DNA from: Chelonoidis abingdonii
Taxonomy: Eukaryota; Chordata; Testudines; Testudinidae
Assembly (NCBI RefSeq): GCF_003597395.2
Contig: NC_133772.1
Coordinates: 142,822,724-142,886,723, forward strand
Direction: 5' to 3'
DNA length: 64,000 nt
In this document: in pieces, positions 11,786 through 23,224 of the stretch
How the letters are laid out: each line of letters starts with the position of its first letter
Position numbering within the stretch: position 1 is the stretch's first letter
Position numbers and translations under genes: made by a program
The notes under the pieces: generated by a model
What the model was told of the DNA's origin: nothing
The model's input: only the letters and a program-made list of their open reading frames with translations
The model's database searches: none

Positions 11786-13220
11786 CACTGAGCACTTTGC
11801 CCTAATCAGAAAAGTATGTGCTTAATTTTAAGCATACAATCAGTCCATTGTCCCCATAATTTGTAACAAAAGAAACATAAGTGCAGAATTCATGTCCCCC
11901 GCATCCTGCCCCACCTCCCAGAATAATAGGTTCTGCTGGGGAGGCACTGCAATGACACCTTTCACCCACCAGGAGCTGCTATGGCACCAGAAGACAGGGC
12001 ACCTGGCTCACTGGCAGAGCAGCCAGCCGCAGAGAGGGCCTGGACACTTTGGCCTTGGCCTCTCTGCTTATACAAAGATCCCTGTGTCCTGGGACAGCTC
12101 TGCACAGTCCTGTTCTTGGTGTCTGTGGAAAAGCTTGGACAGCACTCTGAACTCACACAGTACTTTAAAAAGAAATATTTAGGGTACGGGTCTGTTTTCA
12201 AAGCTGCCTGTGAAACGTGTTCAAACACCTGGGGTCGGTTTCTGATCTCCCATTGTATAAATCAGGAGTCACTCCACTGTAAAAATATGCAGCAAGAACA
12301 ATGAGGCCCATTATCTCTTCACACACTGTACCTCTCCCATCCCACAGTCATGGGTCCCATACGCCCTGTCTCTCTGCTATTTACTTTCCTTCTCTTTTAA
12401 ATATAATTAGCATCCATTCTGCTCTGTCTTTCTCTTCTGGGCTGGATTAGAAATGCTCTGTTTGCTGTTCAATTAAAATGGCCTCTCAAACACTGGGAAG
12501 TTCAAACAGTTTGAGTTTTTCTTTTAAATATATCTTTCTGGATTCAATGGGCTTTGCAAGCTACAGTTTCAAAGCGGCTATTAATGGGATTTGTGCACGG
12601 AATGCTTCCTTGGCACTCTAAAACAAATTTCCTGCACTCCGAGTTTCATTTCTGTGATGCAGGTATATCGAGCAGCGGCTGTCAGGTGGCACATTAATAC
12701 TGGTGATGTCGGTGGTGAGGTTAGGAGAGTGAAAAGCACACATTAAAGGTGCACAATTTTTTTTGTCTTTACGTCATTTTTTCAATACTGTTTGAGTGGT
12801 TTTTTTTTTTTTTCAAATGAAAGTTTTCTCCTGCCCCACCATCCCCACTTGAGACATAAAACCAGGTTAGGAGATTTTGCCCCATATTTTTTAAAAAAAT
12901 CAAAATATTAAATCTATTAGCTGACAGGTATTCCCATCATGGCAATGTCATCCTTTTCAATTCTGCCTAGCAATAGAGTTAGGGTTATTTCCCCCTCTTC
13001 TGCACCCCCAAAGCTGTTTACTCAAGCCCCATCAATTTCTAATAAGAATTGGGTGCCCAAATCGTTTTGCTGATTTTGACAATCTCTCCTTTAAAAATCA
13101 AATGAGAGATTTACTCAGTTAATTAGTCCAGTCGTAGCATTAGTGTAACCCACTGTTCAGTGTGTCTTATGTGGCTTCTGAGAAGTTATTACACTGCTGC
13201 AGCTGCCAACTCAGACTTCA
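11786..13220. other. no gene; possible conserved non-coding block at 12540-12740
   Basis: No exons or elements recognised. 12540-12740 is balanced, low in repeats and retains isolated CpGs (AAAGCGGC, GTGCACGGAA, TATCGAGCAGCGGC). That is the look of a constrained non-coding element, but this is an impression only. 12790-12815 holds a T-run. Confidence 0.3.
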
Positions 13221-13383
13221 GGCCAGATTTACACAAGTATTGAGGAGCCTAAAGAAGCAGATAGACACCCAGTACAAAAGTGCCTAAGAAGATTAGGGGC
13301 CTAACTCCCATTAGCTGCTTTTGTAAATCCAACTCCGTACCCATCTGCATCTTCAGGCACCAAAAGACCATTGTAAACCTGCC
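13221..13383. repeat. palindromic short repeat
   Basis: The left end GGCCAGATTTACACAAG and the right end TTGTAAACCTGCC are imperfect inverted repeats. The interior has GCCTAA-rich units (GTGCCTAAGAAG, GGGGCCTAACTCCCATT). It fits a palindromic, non-coding turtle-type repeat. Confidence 0.5.
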
Positions 13384-16320
13384 CCATAGTCTTTTAGCTC
13401 AAGCTTCTCTCTGGAAGTTCCATGTTCAATCCCTTGTGATGACCAAAGTGTCTGGCATGATACTTGCACGGTGCCTTAGGAGATGAATGCTTTAGTCTCT
13501 TGAAGAGCCCCCGTTAAAGGGCCATAATATTCTGTGAGCCTTACTGACATGGAGCAGCACTTCATTGATAATCCCACTTGAAGATCATAGGTAGGTGCTA
13601 CTCAACATTCATAAGTTTGGATGAATGAGGCCTATAGTCAATAGTGTATGTCAGGGGTTTTTGGGGAGATTCAGGTCAAGTTCTTGTTGGCCCTTTACAG
13701 TAGAATCAAAGTATGGAGCACAAGATTATTCACTCTCTTGCTGGAAGAAACACCAGCTGGTAGTTGTGTTCTAAAGAACAGGTCCAGATGTTCTGTTACC
13801 CAATCAAGCTTCATCGTATATGCACAGCATCCCTAGATCACTGTGCCTTATTGCAGCTAATGCTATCCATCCGTCACTCTCTTGCAGATTGGAATTTGCT
13901 CCAAGCCGAGAATAATTTTAAAAAGCTGAAGACGAAGGAGTTCTTCTGTGCAGTGCTGCAGCTGGATAGGACACCTCTATCTCAGAGTAGGATAAACAAG
14001 GCCAACTTCACTTCTCAGTGTGTATCTCAAACTCTCTTGTGTCCTGCTCCAATGAAGCACTTCAGCATGTGGATAACTCTAAGCACGTGAGCTCCCATGT
14101 GTGCTGCTGCTTGAGCTAAAGTTTCCTTCTCTGGGGCTAATCATGTGCTTAAAGTTGCACGTGTGCCTAAAAGCTTTGGACTGGGTTTTTAATGTGCTAT
14201 TAAATCAAACCCTATCATGACTGGCAGTCTTGTGGTTCAAACTACAGCCTCACACTGGCGTAAATGTCACTGAAACCAAATTGGTCAGCTTCACATGCTT
14301 TGGAACTTTGCCTATGAACAAGAATACACAAAGTGTGTGTGCTTGCACATGTCAAAATCCACCTAGTAGTGCCAGGCTTGTCACTGTTATGTGGAAACTC
14401 TGAAAACAAACCAGCCCAATAATAGAAGCCGAGCGACAAGAAATAAATGTTTTCTTTTTTTTTAATCCATGACTATGAAACATTCCACTGCCTTGCTCAT
14501 TCTAGCGACTTATGGCTGCAGCTCAGAAGCCTCAATGCTTGGTGTGGATAAGCATAGAAAAGTTCAGACCTTAGCCTCATTCAAGAACAGGCTTTTCTTC
14601 CCAGGTTTCCTTTACTCCGGGGCCAGATTGGAGCCCTTCACCTGCTGCTTCACAACTTCTGGAGCCAGGATGTGTTGAGGGGCATAAACGAACAGGAGAA
14701 GAGAAAATGTTACCTGCTTATTTGGAATCTCCTGGAACTTACAGTCACTGTGACTTGAGTGGAATCTGAACTACACCACTCATCTCAGCAGTGTTAAGGG
14801 AGCAGCAGAGCAAGACCAAGTAGATCTGTCTCCAGAAACCTAGCTGCATGGGTGTTACTGCTATGGTCAGGGAGACAAATGTATTGCCACTCTGGCAAAG
14901 GAATGTTTCATCATGTTTCTTTCCCCTCTGTAGCACACCTTCCATCACCTGCACCCACATGTATTGCTGGTTTCCATGACCATCCGTGTGTATAAAGAAC
15001 ATCTACACACAGAACATTTGATTTTGGAACTAGTTGTATCCAGCTGTGTTTGAGAAGTGACTTTTAACACAGCTGTTGAGGGGACACTCCAGAAGCAGTC
15101 ACAGTAAACTTCTCAAAAGTTTCTCTCTTGACAACAGCATGACACAACAAAATGACAGCTGCTGAGCACACTGTTCAAATATGTGATGAGAAAATATGTT
15201 ACATGATCCCGCCCCACAGCTGGCTGTCCCACCTCTTTCTCTCCCCTACTCTGCTGAACTGTAGGTCGCCACTGCTTAGTATCTTACACAGAACATGTCA
15301 GCTGTCACCTAGCAGGCAGTTAGGAAGATATGACAGCTACAATTGTAATCAATTACCTGTTGCTGTTACTGTGAAGAAGGAACTTTCTCTGCCTCCAGTG
15401 TACTGTTTTAATACGCAAACAATTGCAATTTTCCTCTTGAAATGTTGTTGGCTTTTTGCTGCTGCCACTCAGTTGCTCAGCCATTTGTAGAAAACAAACT
15501 TGTAGCACATGCAGGGAGTTGTCAGGGAAAGGCAGGTTACACTGAATGAGAATTGTGCAGGCTGGGAACGTTACCAAGGAAGAAACACCAGGATGACAAA
15601 TCTTGCGCTTTTTCCCACCCCCGACACTACAAGCTCTCTTTAAAATGCACTCCCCCTTCCCTCACCTGTGCTAATCCTTGTTGTGAACCATGATTTAAAC
15701 AATAGATGATCTGTATCCTCTCCTGTAGAGCATTTCACTAGGATCCCTATGGGATCCTCCCACTCTGTTCATAGCTAATAATTAATAATAGATCTTGTGG
15801 GTTTCAGACAGCTACCACTGGGTCATGTCAGCTCCCCAGCCCTCAGCCTGCAGCTCTATATTCCTACCCCTATCTACTTCCATGTTTGAATAGATGGGGG
15901 AAAATCACTGTGATCTTGTCACCCTGATGCAGCGCTCTGCCTCCGCTCCATGTCAACCTCATGTCTCACAAGAGCACTTGTTGCTTCTCTCAAGCTGATG
16001 GCAACTTTCTCATGCTGGGTCACAGAACCAGACTCGGTGAGGAGGCAAGCGTACACCATGGTCAGAGTACGCAAACAGTCATGACCTGTGGGCAGCATTT
16101 GCTGTGGTGGCTGCCATAGAAGCATGTGTGTTTTTTGAGTGCTCCTTCACAGGCCCTTGTGACACACGGATAGGCCTTTCTGTGTAACAGCAGCCTCCTT
16201 GTTAGTGACCACTTTGTGCGTAATGGCAGGTCTACCTTGGGAGACTGAATTGTGTAGGCAGGAAGCTTGGAACTGTGTCCAACCTATTGACCACAGACTA
16301 CCTCAGATGTCCACAGTCCC
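13384..16320. other. no gene recognised
   Basis: Short open frames are present but none is supported by family motifs or splice context. 14125-14170 resembles a fragment of the GTGCTTAA palindromic repeats. 15610-15880 is plain sequence. Confidence 0.4.
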
Positions 16321-16970
16321 TGTTGTGAAAATTGGGCCTGCAAACTGACCCTAATTGTATACTCAGCTGCCAGAAGTAAATGAAAGTTCATAAACTGCCC
16401 CAATGACCTGCTGTATAAAATGGTTAAAGAAAAGACATAAGGAAGAAACAGCCTGAATTAATGTAAACGGAAAGGATTTTACTGATGCCCCTCAGGGACT
16501 GTGTGTTAAGATTATGACTGGTAAACAAGAGCAGTGGTGTATAAGGGGTGTCGTGCATGTGTAAGAAATTGCAGAATAATCATATTCATGAGGAAAACAA
16601 CAACAACAAAAACTGCAAAGCTACAAGAAGCTGGTTTGAGCTACCATAAAACTTGTACTGACAGGGTGGAGAATTGAGATAATGATAAGAAAAATAGCAT
16701 GTTATAAACAGCCGAACAAAGGGAAACGAAAGCCGTGTCTGTCCAGTGCTGGAGGCGACTGTGTAGTGCTGTCCCCATCAGCGTCCCACTTGTGAGTTAG
16801 TGACCATTGGTTGGTGAGTCTTTTTTGCCTCAATAAACATTTGTTAAATCCCTCTGCTGAGTGAGCCAGCCAGTCTGCAGATTGAGCTAACATCCAATTT
16901 CCCAGGGATTGCCATCTCCACCGCTTTTGGCTAAATCCTGAATACTCCTTCCACCTCACCTTGGGTGTTC
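16321..16970 (+). mobile_element. ERV-type LTR, probably solo or partial
   Basis: It starts TGTTGTGAAAATTGGGCCTG. It contains a TATA-like GTGTATAAGG (about 16536-16545) and a polyadenylation signal AATAAA (16832-16837) roughly 290 bp downstream, the spacing of a U3-R-U5 long terminal repeat of an old endogenous retrovirus. There is no adjoining primer-binding site or gag/pol sequence, so it is a lone LTR. The right boundary is a guess; a matching target duplication was not found. Confidence 0.5.
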
Positions 16971-17233
16971 TTTTCCTTACCCACCTATTTCTGTTCTTTC
17001 CTGTCCCTCACCTTTTGTCTAATAGAGTCTGGCTTAGCCAGCCAAGACTGCATATTTTGCTGCGCTGCTGTAAGCCTGTGACCAGGAACAGGCAGCTAAA
17101 TTAAATGTCCTCAGCAGGTCTCAGAGCGGCTGATCAGATCGTGTGCTGAACTGGTGTTTTTCCAGCATTGAGGTTGGAAGTGAAAGTCAACTCCTCCATT
17201 TTCTATCTTTGCTGTTCTTTTCTTCGCCCCTCA

Positions 17234-17249
17234 TGTGTGTGTGTGTGTG
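17234..17249. repeat. (TG)n microsatellite
   Basis: Eight TG dinucleotides. Confidence 0.9.
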
Positions 17250-17286
17250 GTTGTGTTTTCTGGAAAACAGAATTGAATTTTAACAA

Positions 17287-18074
17287 TGTGATGAGGCAAC
17301 TGCCCCACCTCCATGAGAGAGAGGGCTAGAGTAGGCCAGAGTATCTGCATAGGCCAGAGCCAATTAGGGAAGGGCCTACTGAGAGTCAATCAGGGCTGAG
17401 ATTAGAGCCAGTCAGTCAGGGCTAGGCTAGGCCCTATATAAAGGCTGCCTAGGAGAGGAACAAGTGGTCTGTCTCTGGAGCAGGAGACTAGTACCTTGGA
17501 CAGAGCAGTGCTGGGAAGGACAGAAGGAGCTGGGGTGCTCCGGTCAAGGAAGACCCCAGGCTGCGGGCTTTGCTACAAAGGGCTGAATGGGTGCACAGGG
17601 CTGAAGTGGAAGTGCCCCAGGGACAAAGTCTGACAAGGGGAGAGAAGGAGGGCAGGGTGGCTGCTGCTAGAGAGTCTCTGGGTTGGGAACCAGAGTAGCA
17701 GCTGGGCCTGGGACCCCTCCCTCCCCCCTTGTACTACACCTGGCTGAGTGTGAGCTGATACAGGCTGTGGTGCCCCACAGTGACAAAGGGGCTAGACTGT
17801 GATGCTGCAGCTGACCGCTAGAACAGGCGCAGATGGAGGACTGCTAATAACACCACACCCTTGGAAGAGGGTGAGACCAGAGCAGTGGGCACTGCTGGAG
17901 GGCAGTGTCCTGAAGAGGACGCCGCCGAGCGAGGAGCAACATGGGTCCAGACACCAACAGGGGAGCAGACAATGGATGGGACACCACCTGCAGAGGGTGC
18001 CCTGCAGAGGACAGAGTTAATTCCCAGATGTGGCAGCAGGAGGTGCTGCGGTGGTGAGTCCCAACCCTGTCACA
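17287..18074 (+). mobile_element. solo LTR, TGTG...CACA family, AACAA duplication
   Basis: A 788-bp solo LTR with TGTGATGAGG at the left and CCTGTCACA at the right. It is flanked by a perfect 5-bp target duplication AACAA (17282-17286 and 18075-18079). A TATA box (CCTATATAAAGG) lies near 17432-17443. It is clearly related to the LTR at 32884-33692: both start with TGTG and GCTGCCCC or CTGCCCC, share the TATATAAAG promoter, and end GCAGCAGGAGGT then GGTGGTGAGTCCC. No internal retroviral sequence remains, so the provirus was lost by LTR-LTR recombination. Confidence 0.85.
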
Positions 18075-18437
18075 AACAACAACCGCTTCAGCCCATTTCA
18101 GCAACTTCTCTTACCCTCAAACTAGACATGACAACCATTTTTAATACCCAAAAGACTGTCAGGCAAGGGGCTCTTTCCTTCTTTAAAGCTCCCTCCAGCT
18201 AAAGGGAACAAGGGATGTTGTTACAATGAAAGTCTTCCTTACATCATTTGAAATCTAAATTATCAACTGTTTTTCTTTTTCTGTATCATTAATAAACGGT
18301 CTAAAGCTATTATTAATGGTGTATTTGCCATGGTATTAAGCAAGCTGGAGTCTCAGTCCCTGAACCTTGTTTAATGTTGAACTATTTCAAGCTCATGTTA
18401 ATATCTTTGGCTCTGTAAACCGGTCGTGCTGGGGCTC

Positions 18438-19329
18438 GTCCCCCTCAGGTGCGGCGGGGAGCCAGGGCGCCTCCTTACACACAGCAGTCCGCGACGTTGG
18501 GCCCCTCTGCAGGGTATAGTGACTGAGGAGACCGGTAATAGAGGCGAGCCCGAGAACAGCGTCCAAACCCGGCCCTTGGGAAGGGCAGGCAGCAAAGGGT
18601 TCAGGCTCAGCTCCTGCACTCAGGGGCTGAGCAAACACAGTCTATAAGCCCAAGCCCTTGGTCAGGGCGGGGCAGCAAATAGTTCAGGCTCAGCTCCTGC
18701 ACTCAGGGCTGAGCAAACACAGTGCAAACAGTGAGTCTATACTGAAGCCCTCTTCAGGCCACGGAGAGGGGGAATCTGCCACCCTTGGAGGGGTGTCAGG
18801 GGGGACGCAGGCTCTCCCACTCCACTGCGTCCCAGCCCGGGGCCCTAGCAGCGACAAGGGTTCGCTGCAGTCAATGGGGAATCCAGGCCGCAACACACTG
18901 ACATGGGTTCACAGTCCCCAGGGGCCAGACTGGGGTCAGCTACCCCCGGGCTACTTCCAATTCCCCCCTCTCCCTGTACCTGGCCTCCGCTGGCGTAGTT
19001 CGGGGGGTCTCAGACCATGGGTTCCTCGGGATACTGGGAGGCAGGACACTCCGACGGTTCCCCCGGATAGCAAGAGCAGGGCAGGTCAGGCTGGGGGTCC
19101 TCCGGATACCGGGCACGAGGCAGGTCTGGCCAGTGGGAGCTTGGGCCTCCACGTCTGTCCCCTTCAGCGGCCAGCCCGCAACTGAGCTCTGGGGCCGGGC
19201 TTTTATACTTCCTGTCCCGCCTTTTGACTTCCGGGGGGCGGGGACAGGTGGCGTTGGCTCCGCCCACGGAGGTGCCTGCTCTGACTAGTCCCCCTCAGGT
19301 GCGGCGGGGAGCCAGGGTGCCTCCTTACA
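18438..19329 (-). mobile_element. TATA-bearing repeat, copy B, with terminal direct repeats
   Basis: A GC- and CpG-rich repeat bounded by two direct copies of a 42-bp segment (18438-18479 and 19288-19329; one mismatch). Read on the minus strand it matches copy A (8794-9591) feature by feature. The terminal repeat contains CACCTGAGGGGGA. The TATA box is TATAAAA (19201-19207). GAGCTCAGTTG follows. The GTCGCT-CTAGGGCCCCGGG block lies at 18801-18855, then an internal 83-bp tandem duplication (about 18590-18724), then the second terminal repeat. An open frame after the TATA box has loose YPE/YPG repeats but no known domain. It may be an LTR or a promoter monomer; no transposase or polymerase is adjacent. 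Confidence 0.6.
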
Positions 19330-22300
19330 GGCTCTTTGGGCCCAGACACTCCCTCTGTCACCCCCAGCTGAAACAATCAGATGTTTTCTGTGCAAAGGGG
19401 CAAGAGCACCTACACACAAGTCTAGCTGGCAAAAGAGATTGATAAACTCATGCTAGCTCCTCCAGACTTTGTGTTCGCGGGAGTCCATACCTCTGACAAA
19501 CAGCTGCTGCTCAGTATCTTCTGTAATAGGAAAAATATAGCAATACTGTGTGTACATTACTTAGACTCAATTTCTTTTTGGGGAAAAACCCACACCACAG
19601 TTTTGCTGACTAGCTGTAGGCAAAGGTTTTAAAAACATGACTAGTGATTTTTTTAGGATGCCTTCATTATTAAATGCTGTAGCCCATAGGGCTAGCTTGT
19701 CTCTAAAATATTCACTATCTGGCCTTCATTATGGTCTGTCTTCATTCTATTCAGCAGGAATGCAAGGAATAATGGGAACATGAGCTAACACCTGCAGCTA
19801 CCAAACCACAAGAGCGCCATTGTAACCTACACACCTCTTCAGTGTGCTGGTCTGACCCATCAAATTAGGGGGAGGGAGAAAGAGAGAGGGCTTATGCACT
19901 AAGCTCCAGAAGCCCCAGGTTGAATCCCACCAACCGACAAGTGGGGTCTGTCAGTGCTACACCATGGCAATGAACTGATGTGGAGAATAAAAAGTTGAAA
20001 CCATTAATATACTAATCTATAGGAGAAGGGCACCCCAACATTAGTAGGGTGAGGAAATACAAATAAGGAAGAGAGAAGAAACCCCTACTGAATATGCATT
20101 AGACATAGTGGCATCAGTGTAAGCATCTTATAAAATTTGCATCCCAGCCTATGGGCCGTATGGAGGAGAGATGTAGTGGGTGGCCTTAAACACTCTATTT
20201 TCAGCTTCCCCAATGCTTGGGGTTTTCCATCGGGCCTTTTATCTATGTGAAAGGTCATAGGACTCAAGGCTTCTGCTGAAGATAATGTCTTACAAGCTAC
20301 AGGCCTCTAGGTTTCTTGCATTACTGCTGCATATAATAAAGGCAGAATATAATGAAGGCAAGGCAGCCCTGTGGGTTACAAGGTCTAATTTGAGTCATCT
20401 TAAAGGGCCCTCATTTTTCAACAGGAATTGAGGCACCCGGAATCTCTAATCACTTTGGAAAATCTTCTCTCTCTGTGAAACCTAATAAGAGTGGTGGTAA
20501 TTATAAAACCCAATAGCAACATCTGAGTGCTCCCAGCCCCTAGCCAGTCAGTCTAATATACTCAGTCTATTAACAGAACAGGATACTGCTAAAAAATGCA
20601 GATGTCCTTTTATTAATGAAGAAAAACCCCTGACACGCTCTTAACCGAAGGGAAAGCAATTATCATTTAATCAGATGAATCAGCTGGCATTCCTTCCCAC
20701 CTCCCTCTCTCTGCAGCTAATGAAAATGTAATGCATGTTGAAGTCATCAGCAACAAATTTGTTTTTTGAATTGCATATTGTACCAGGCTCAGCTTTAATA
20801 CCATCTTCCTGGGAAATGACAGGCAGAAATAAATGTCCTTCAGGATGATTTATACCCTGGATTAGGTGCAGGTTGTAAAAATACACCAAGTTTAAATCAC
20901 TGCCAACCCTGAAACAACAGCAGAGAAGGTGATGACCCCAGTTAAAAAGATAACAAAACTATGTTTCTCCACAGATTGAGCTGTGTGCTGTCTTTTAAAA
21001 AATAAAGATCTGTGACTTCAAAGTCATTTGCCTTTAAATTAAATTGGGAGTGGGGACAGAGTGTGCATTTCACCATTACAAATCAAAACAACTAGATGAG
21101 GAAGCATAAGAGACAACGAAGAATTGCAGCTAAGGCATATCATTAAAACACAGCCATTATACTGCTGTTACCTGGAACGTATAGATAAGTCAGGAAACAA
21201 ACAGTATTAGAGCTGGGTTGTTTTTTTTTAATCTAGCCACTTGTAAATTATTCCCCCCCACTCCCAAGCTTTTGGGGTTAGTTCTCAGACTATCACTATT
21301 TACTTGAAGCTGGTAGGAACTCTGTTTCTGTGTTCTAAATCCCAAACAGTTCAACTGCAATGAATAGATTTACAAGGATTCTCATTCTTTTTTTTCTAGT
21401 AGGAAACTTGTACCTGAATTTTTTTCTTCCTTACCGTTCAGAGTGTGCTTAAACAGGGTCCAACTGTGCCACTGGTAGGGGTCAGTTGTGCCACTCTTAG
21501 GTTGAGTAATATCTTGTTCCATCAATGGCCCTAGCTAGCTTGCTATTCAGAGGTGCTAAGCACCCACAAGTGCAGTTGAAATTGCTGTGAGCTGCTCTAA
21601 AAACCAGACCCCAGAGGTCTCAAGTTGGGCTACCAGAAACTGACATTGCCTTGATTCTTGACCAGATTTCCCAAGCTCACAGGGTGAGCAAAGGTCAAAG
21701 CTTGGTTTCAGACCAATGTCTCCTGGCTTGATCCCCTTGACCATGCTGTGTCCCTGCAGACCCAGAACTGCCAGTGTGGGTTATGTACTTTAATACCTCC
21801 AGTTCGTACTTGTGAATTGATTTTTGTAAGTTGCCTGACTGCCTGGAGAAGTCTCTTCTCTTCATAAACCAGAGCTTCTGGCAATAGCCCATCATTGTGA
21901 ATGCAAGAGTGGTACTCTCATAAGCTGCTTTCCGTGGCCAGTCAAAGTGGAACAATCAGAATCTTGTTGCTATGGAAGTGTAGTGGCCCCTCAAACCCAG
22001 GGGATTTGTTTGATTAAAACATTTTTTCTTACACAATTGGGCATAAGAGAGTCAGTACTACCTTTCCTGGCAACTTCAGATTAATATCATTTTGTAAGTT
22101 TCATTAATTTTATCATCATCATCATCAGGACAGCCTGAATACATTCCACAAACCCTCTGCGAGTTGAACATTTCCAGTTTTTAAGGATTTCATCATAGGG
22201 CTGAGAATTCCCCAAAAATTCTTCTTAGAGAGAAATGTTTAAAGTCGGGTACACCTCATGCACCCACAAAAATATCCACACACACCGGCTGAGACTGCAA

Positions 22301-23224
22301 AAGCCCTTATTTGCACTTACAAATCCCCTGATGACATGATACATTGTCTTTCTCTGCATGTGTAATTACCTCATTGTGGATAATTCCACATTTGCACGTA
22401 CACAAGAAAGGTTGGGGTGAGTTGCTGTTGCAGTGGGTGAATGTGCATTCTTATGATTGCATCTGCTCAATCCTTTGGAAAATGAGGCCCTTGGTGTCTA
22501 AGGAAAAAGCAGCTTCTCATTACTATTAATGGTCACAGCGTGGGAATAGATTGCAGGGTTCCACAAATACTTGCACCCTTGGGATATACCACCGATAGCT
22601 GGAATTGAAGAGAAACATCCAGAGACACCCTAGGCTTGGGTACTCAGACCTTAAATGAGATGTCTTGGGACCCTCTCAGACAAAGTTTCAGTCATCACTT
22701 AGGACCTGTGATCCTCCCATGAGAGTGACGCTTTTGTCACCCAGGCATCTTCCAAGACACTTGACCATATTTGGGATGACCGTTTGGATATGGAAGTGTG
22801 GACGTGAACATGGTCATGGAGATGATACAGAGAAATGGACAAGTGAGTGCAAAGTAAGGAATTAATAGGGCTTGGGGAGCATGTGTAACTCACACACTTC
22901 CTGGGTGTGGTGCTCTGTCCTATCCAGTGGCACCGCGATCACTGAGAGAGAGAGAGAGACAAAATGAGTGTCTGCTCTACAGCCTGAGCTAATAGGCAGT
23001 TGGCTTTTTGTTCATGCAGCAGAGGCTCATGCTCTAAAGGTCCCACATTCAATCCCGACCACTGGGGTCTATTGATGTTACACATGGTCAGTAAGGGAGG
23101 GGTTTGCAAGGTGCCTAGCATTGTCCTGGTTCTTTTCTCACTGCAATCAATGAGGGCTTTACCTCTGACTCTAGTGGGAGAAGAGTTAGGCCAGTGCTGA
23201 ATGCTTCTGAAAATGTCACCCTAG
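19330..23224. other. no gene recognised; possible conserved block 20560-20890
   Basis: Largely unique-looking DNA. 20560-20890 is AT-rich and contains TAAT- and ATGCAT-type motifs; it could be a constrained non-coding element. 22116-22129 is a short (ATC)n run and 22943-22959 a (GA)n run. No exon could be supported. Confidence 0.35.

Noticed and set aside
18658..19185. Plus-strand open frame of 175 codons
   Set aside because: Sits within the GC-rich repeat copy B, opposite its inferred direction; low-complexity composition and no known domain.
22943..22959. GA repeat as regulatory GAGA site
   Set aside because: Plain microsatellite with no associated promoter.
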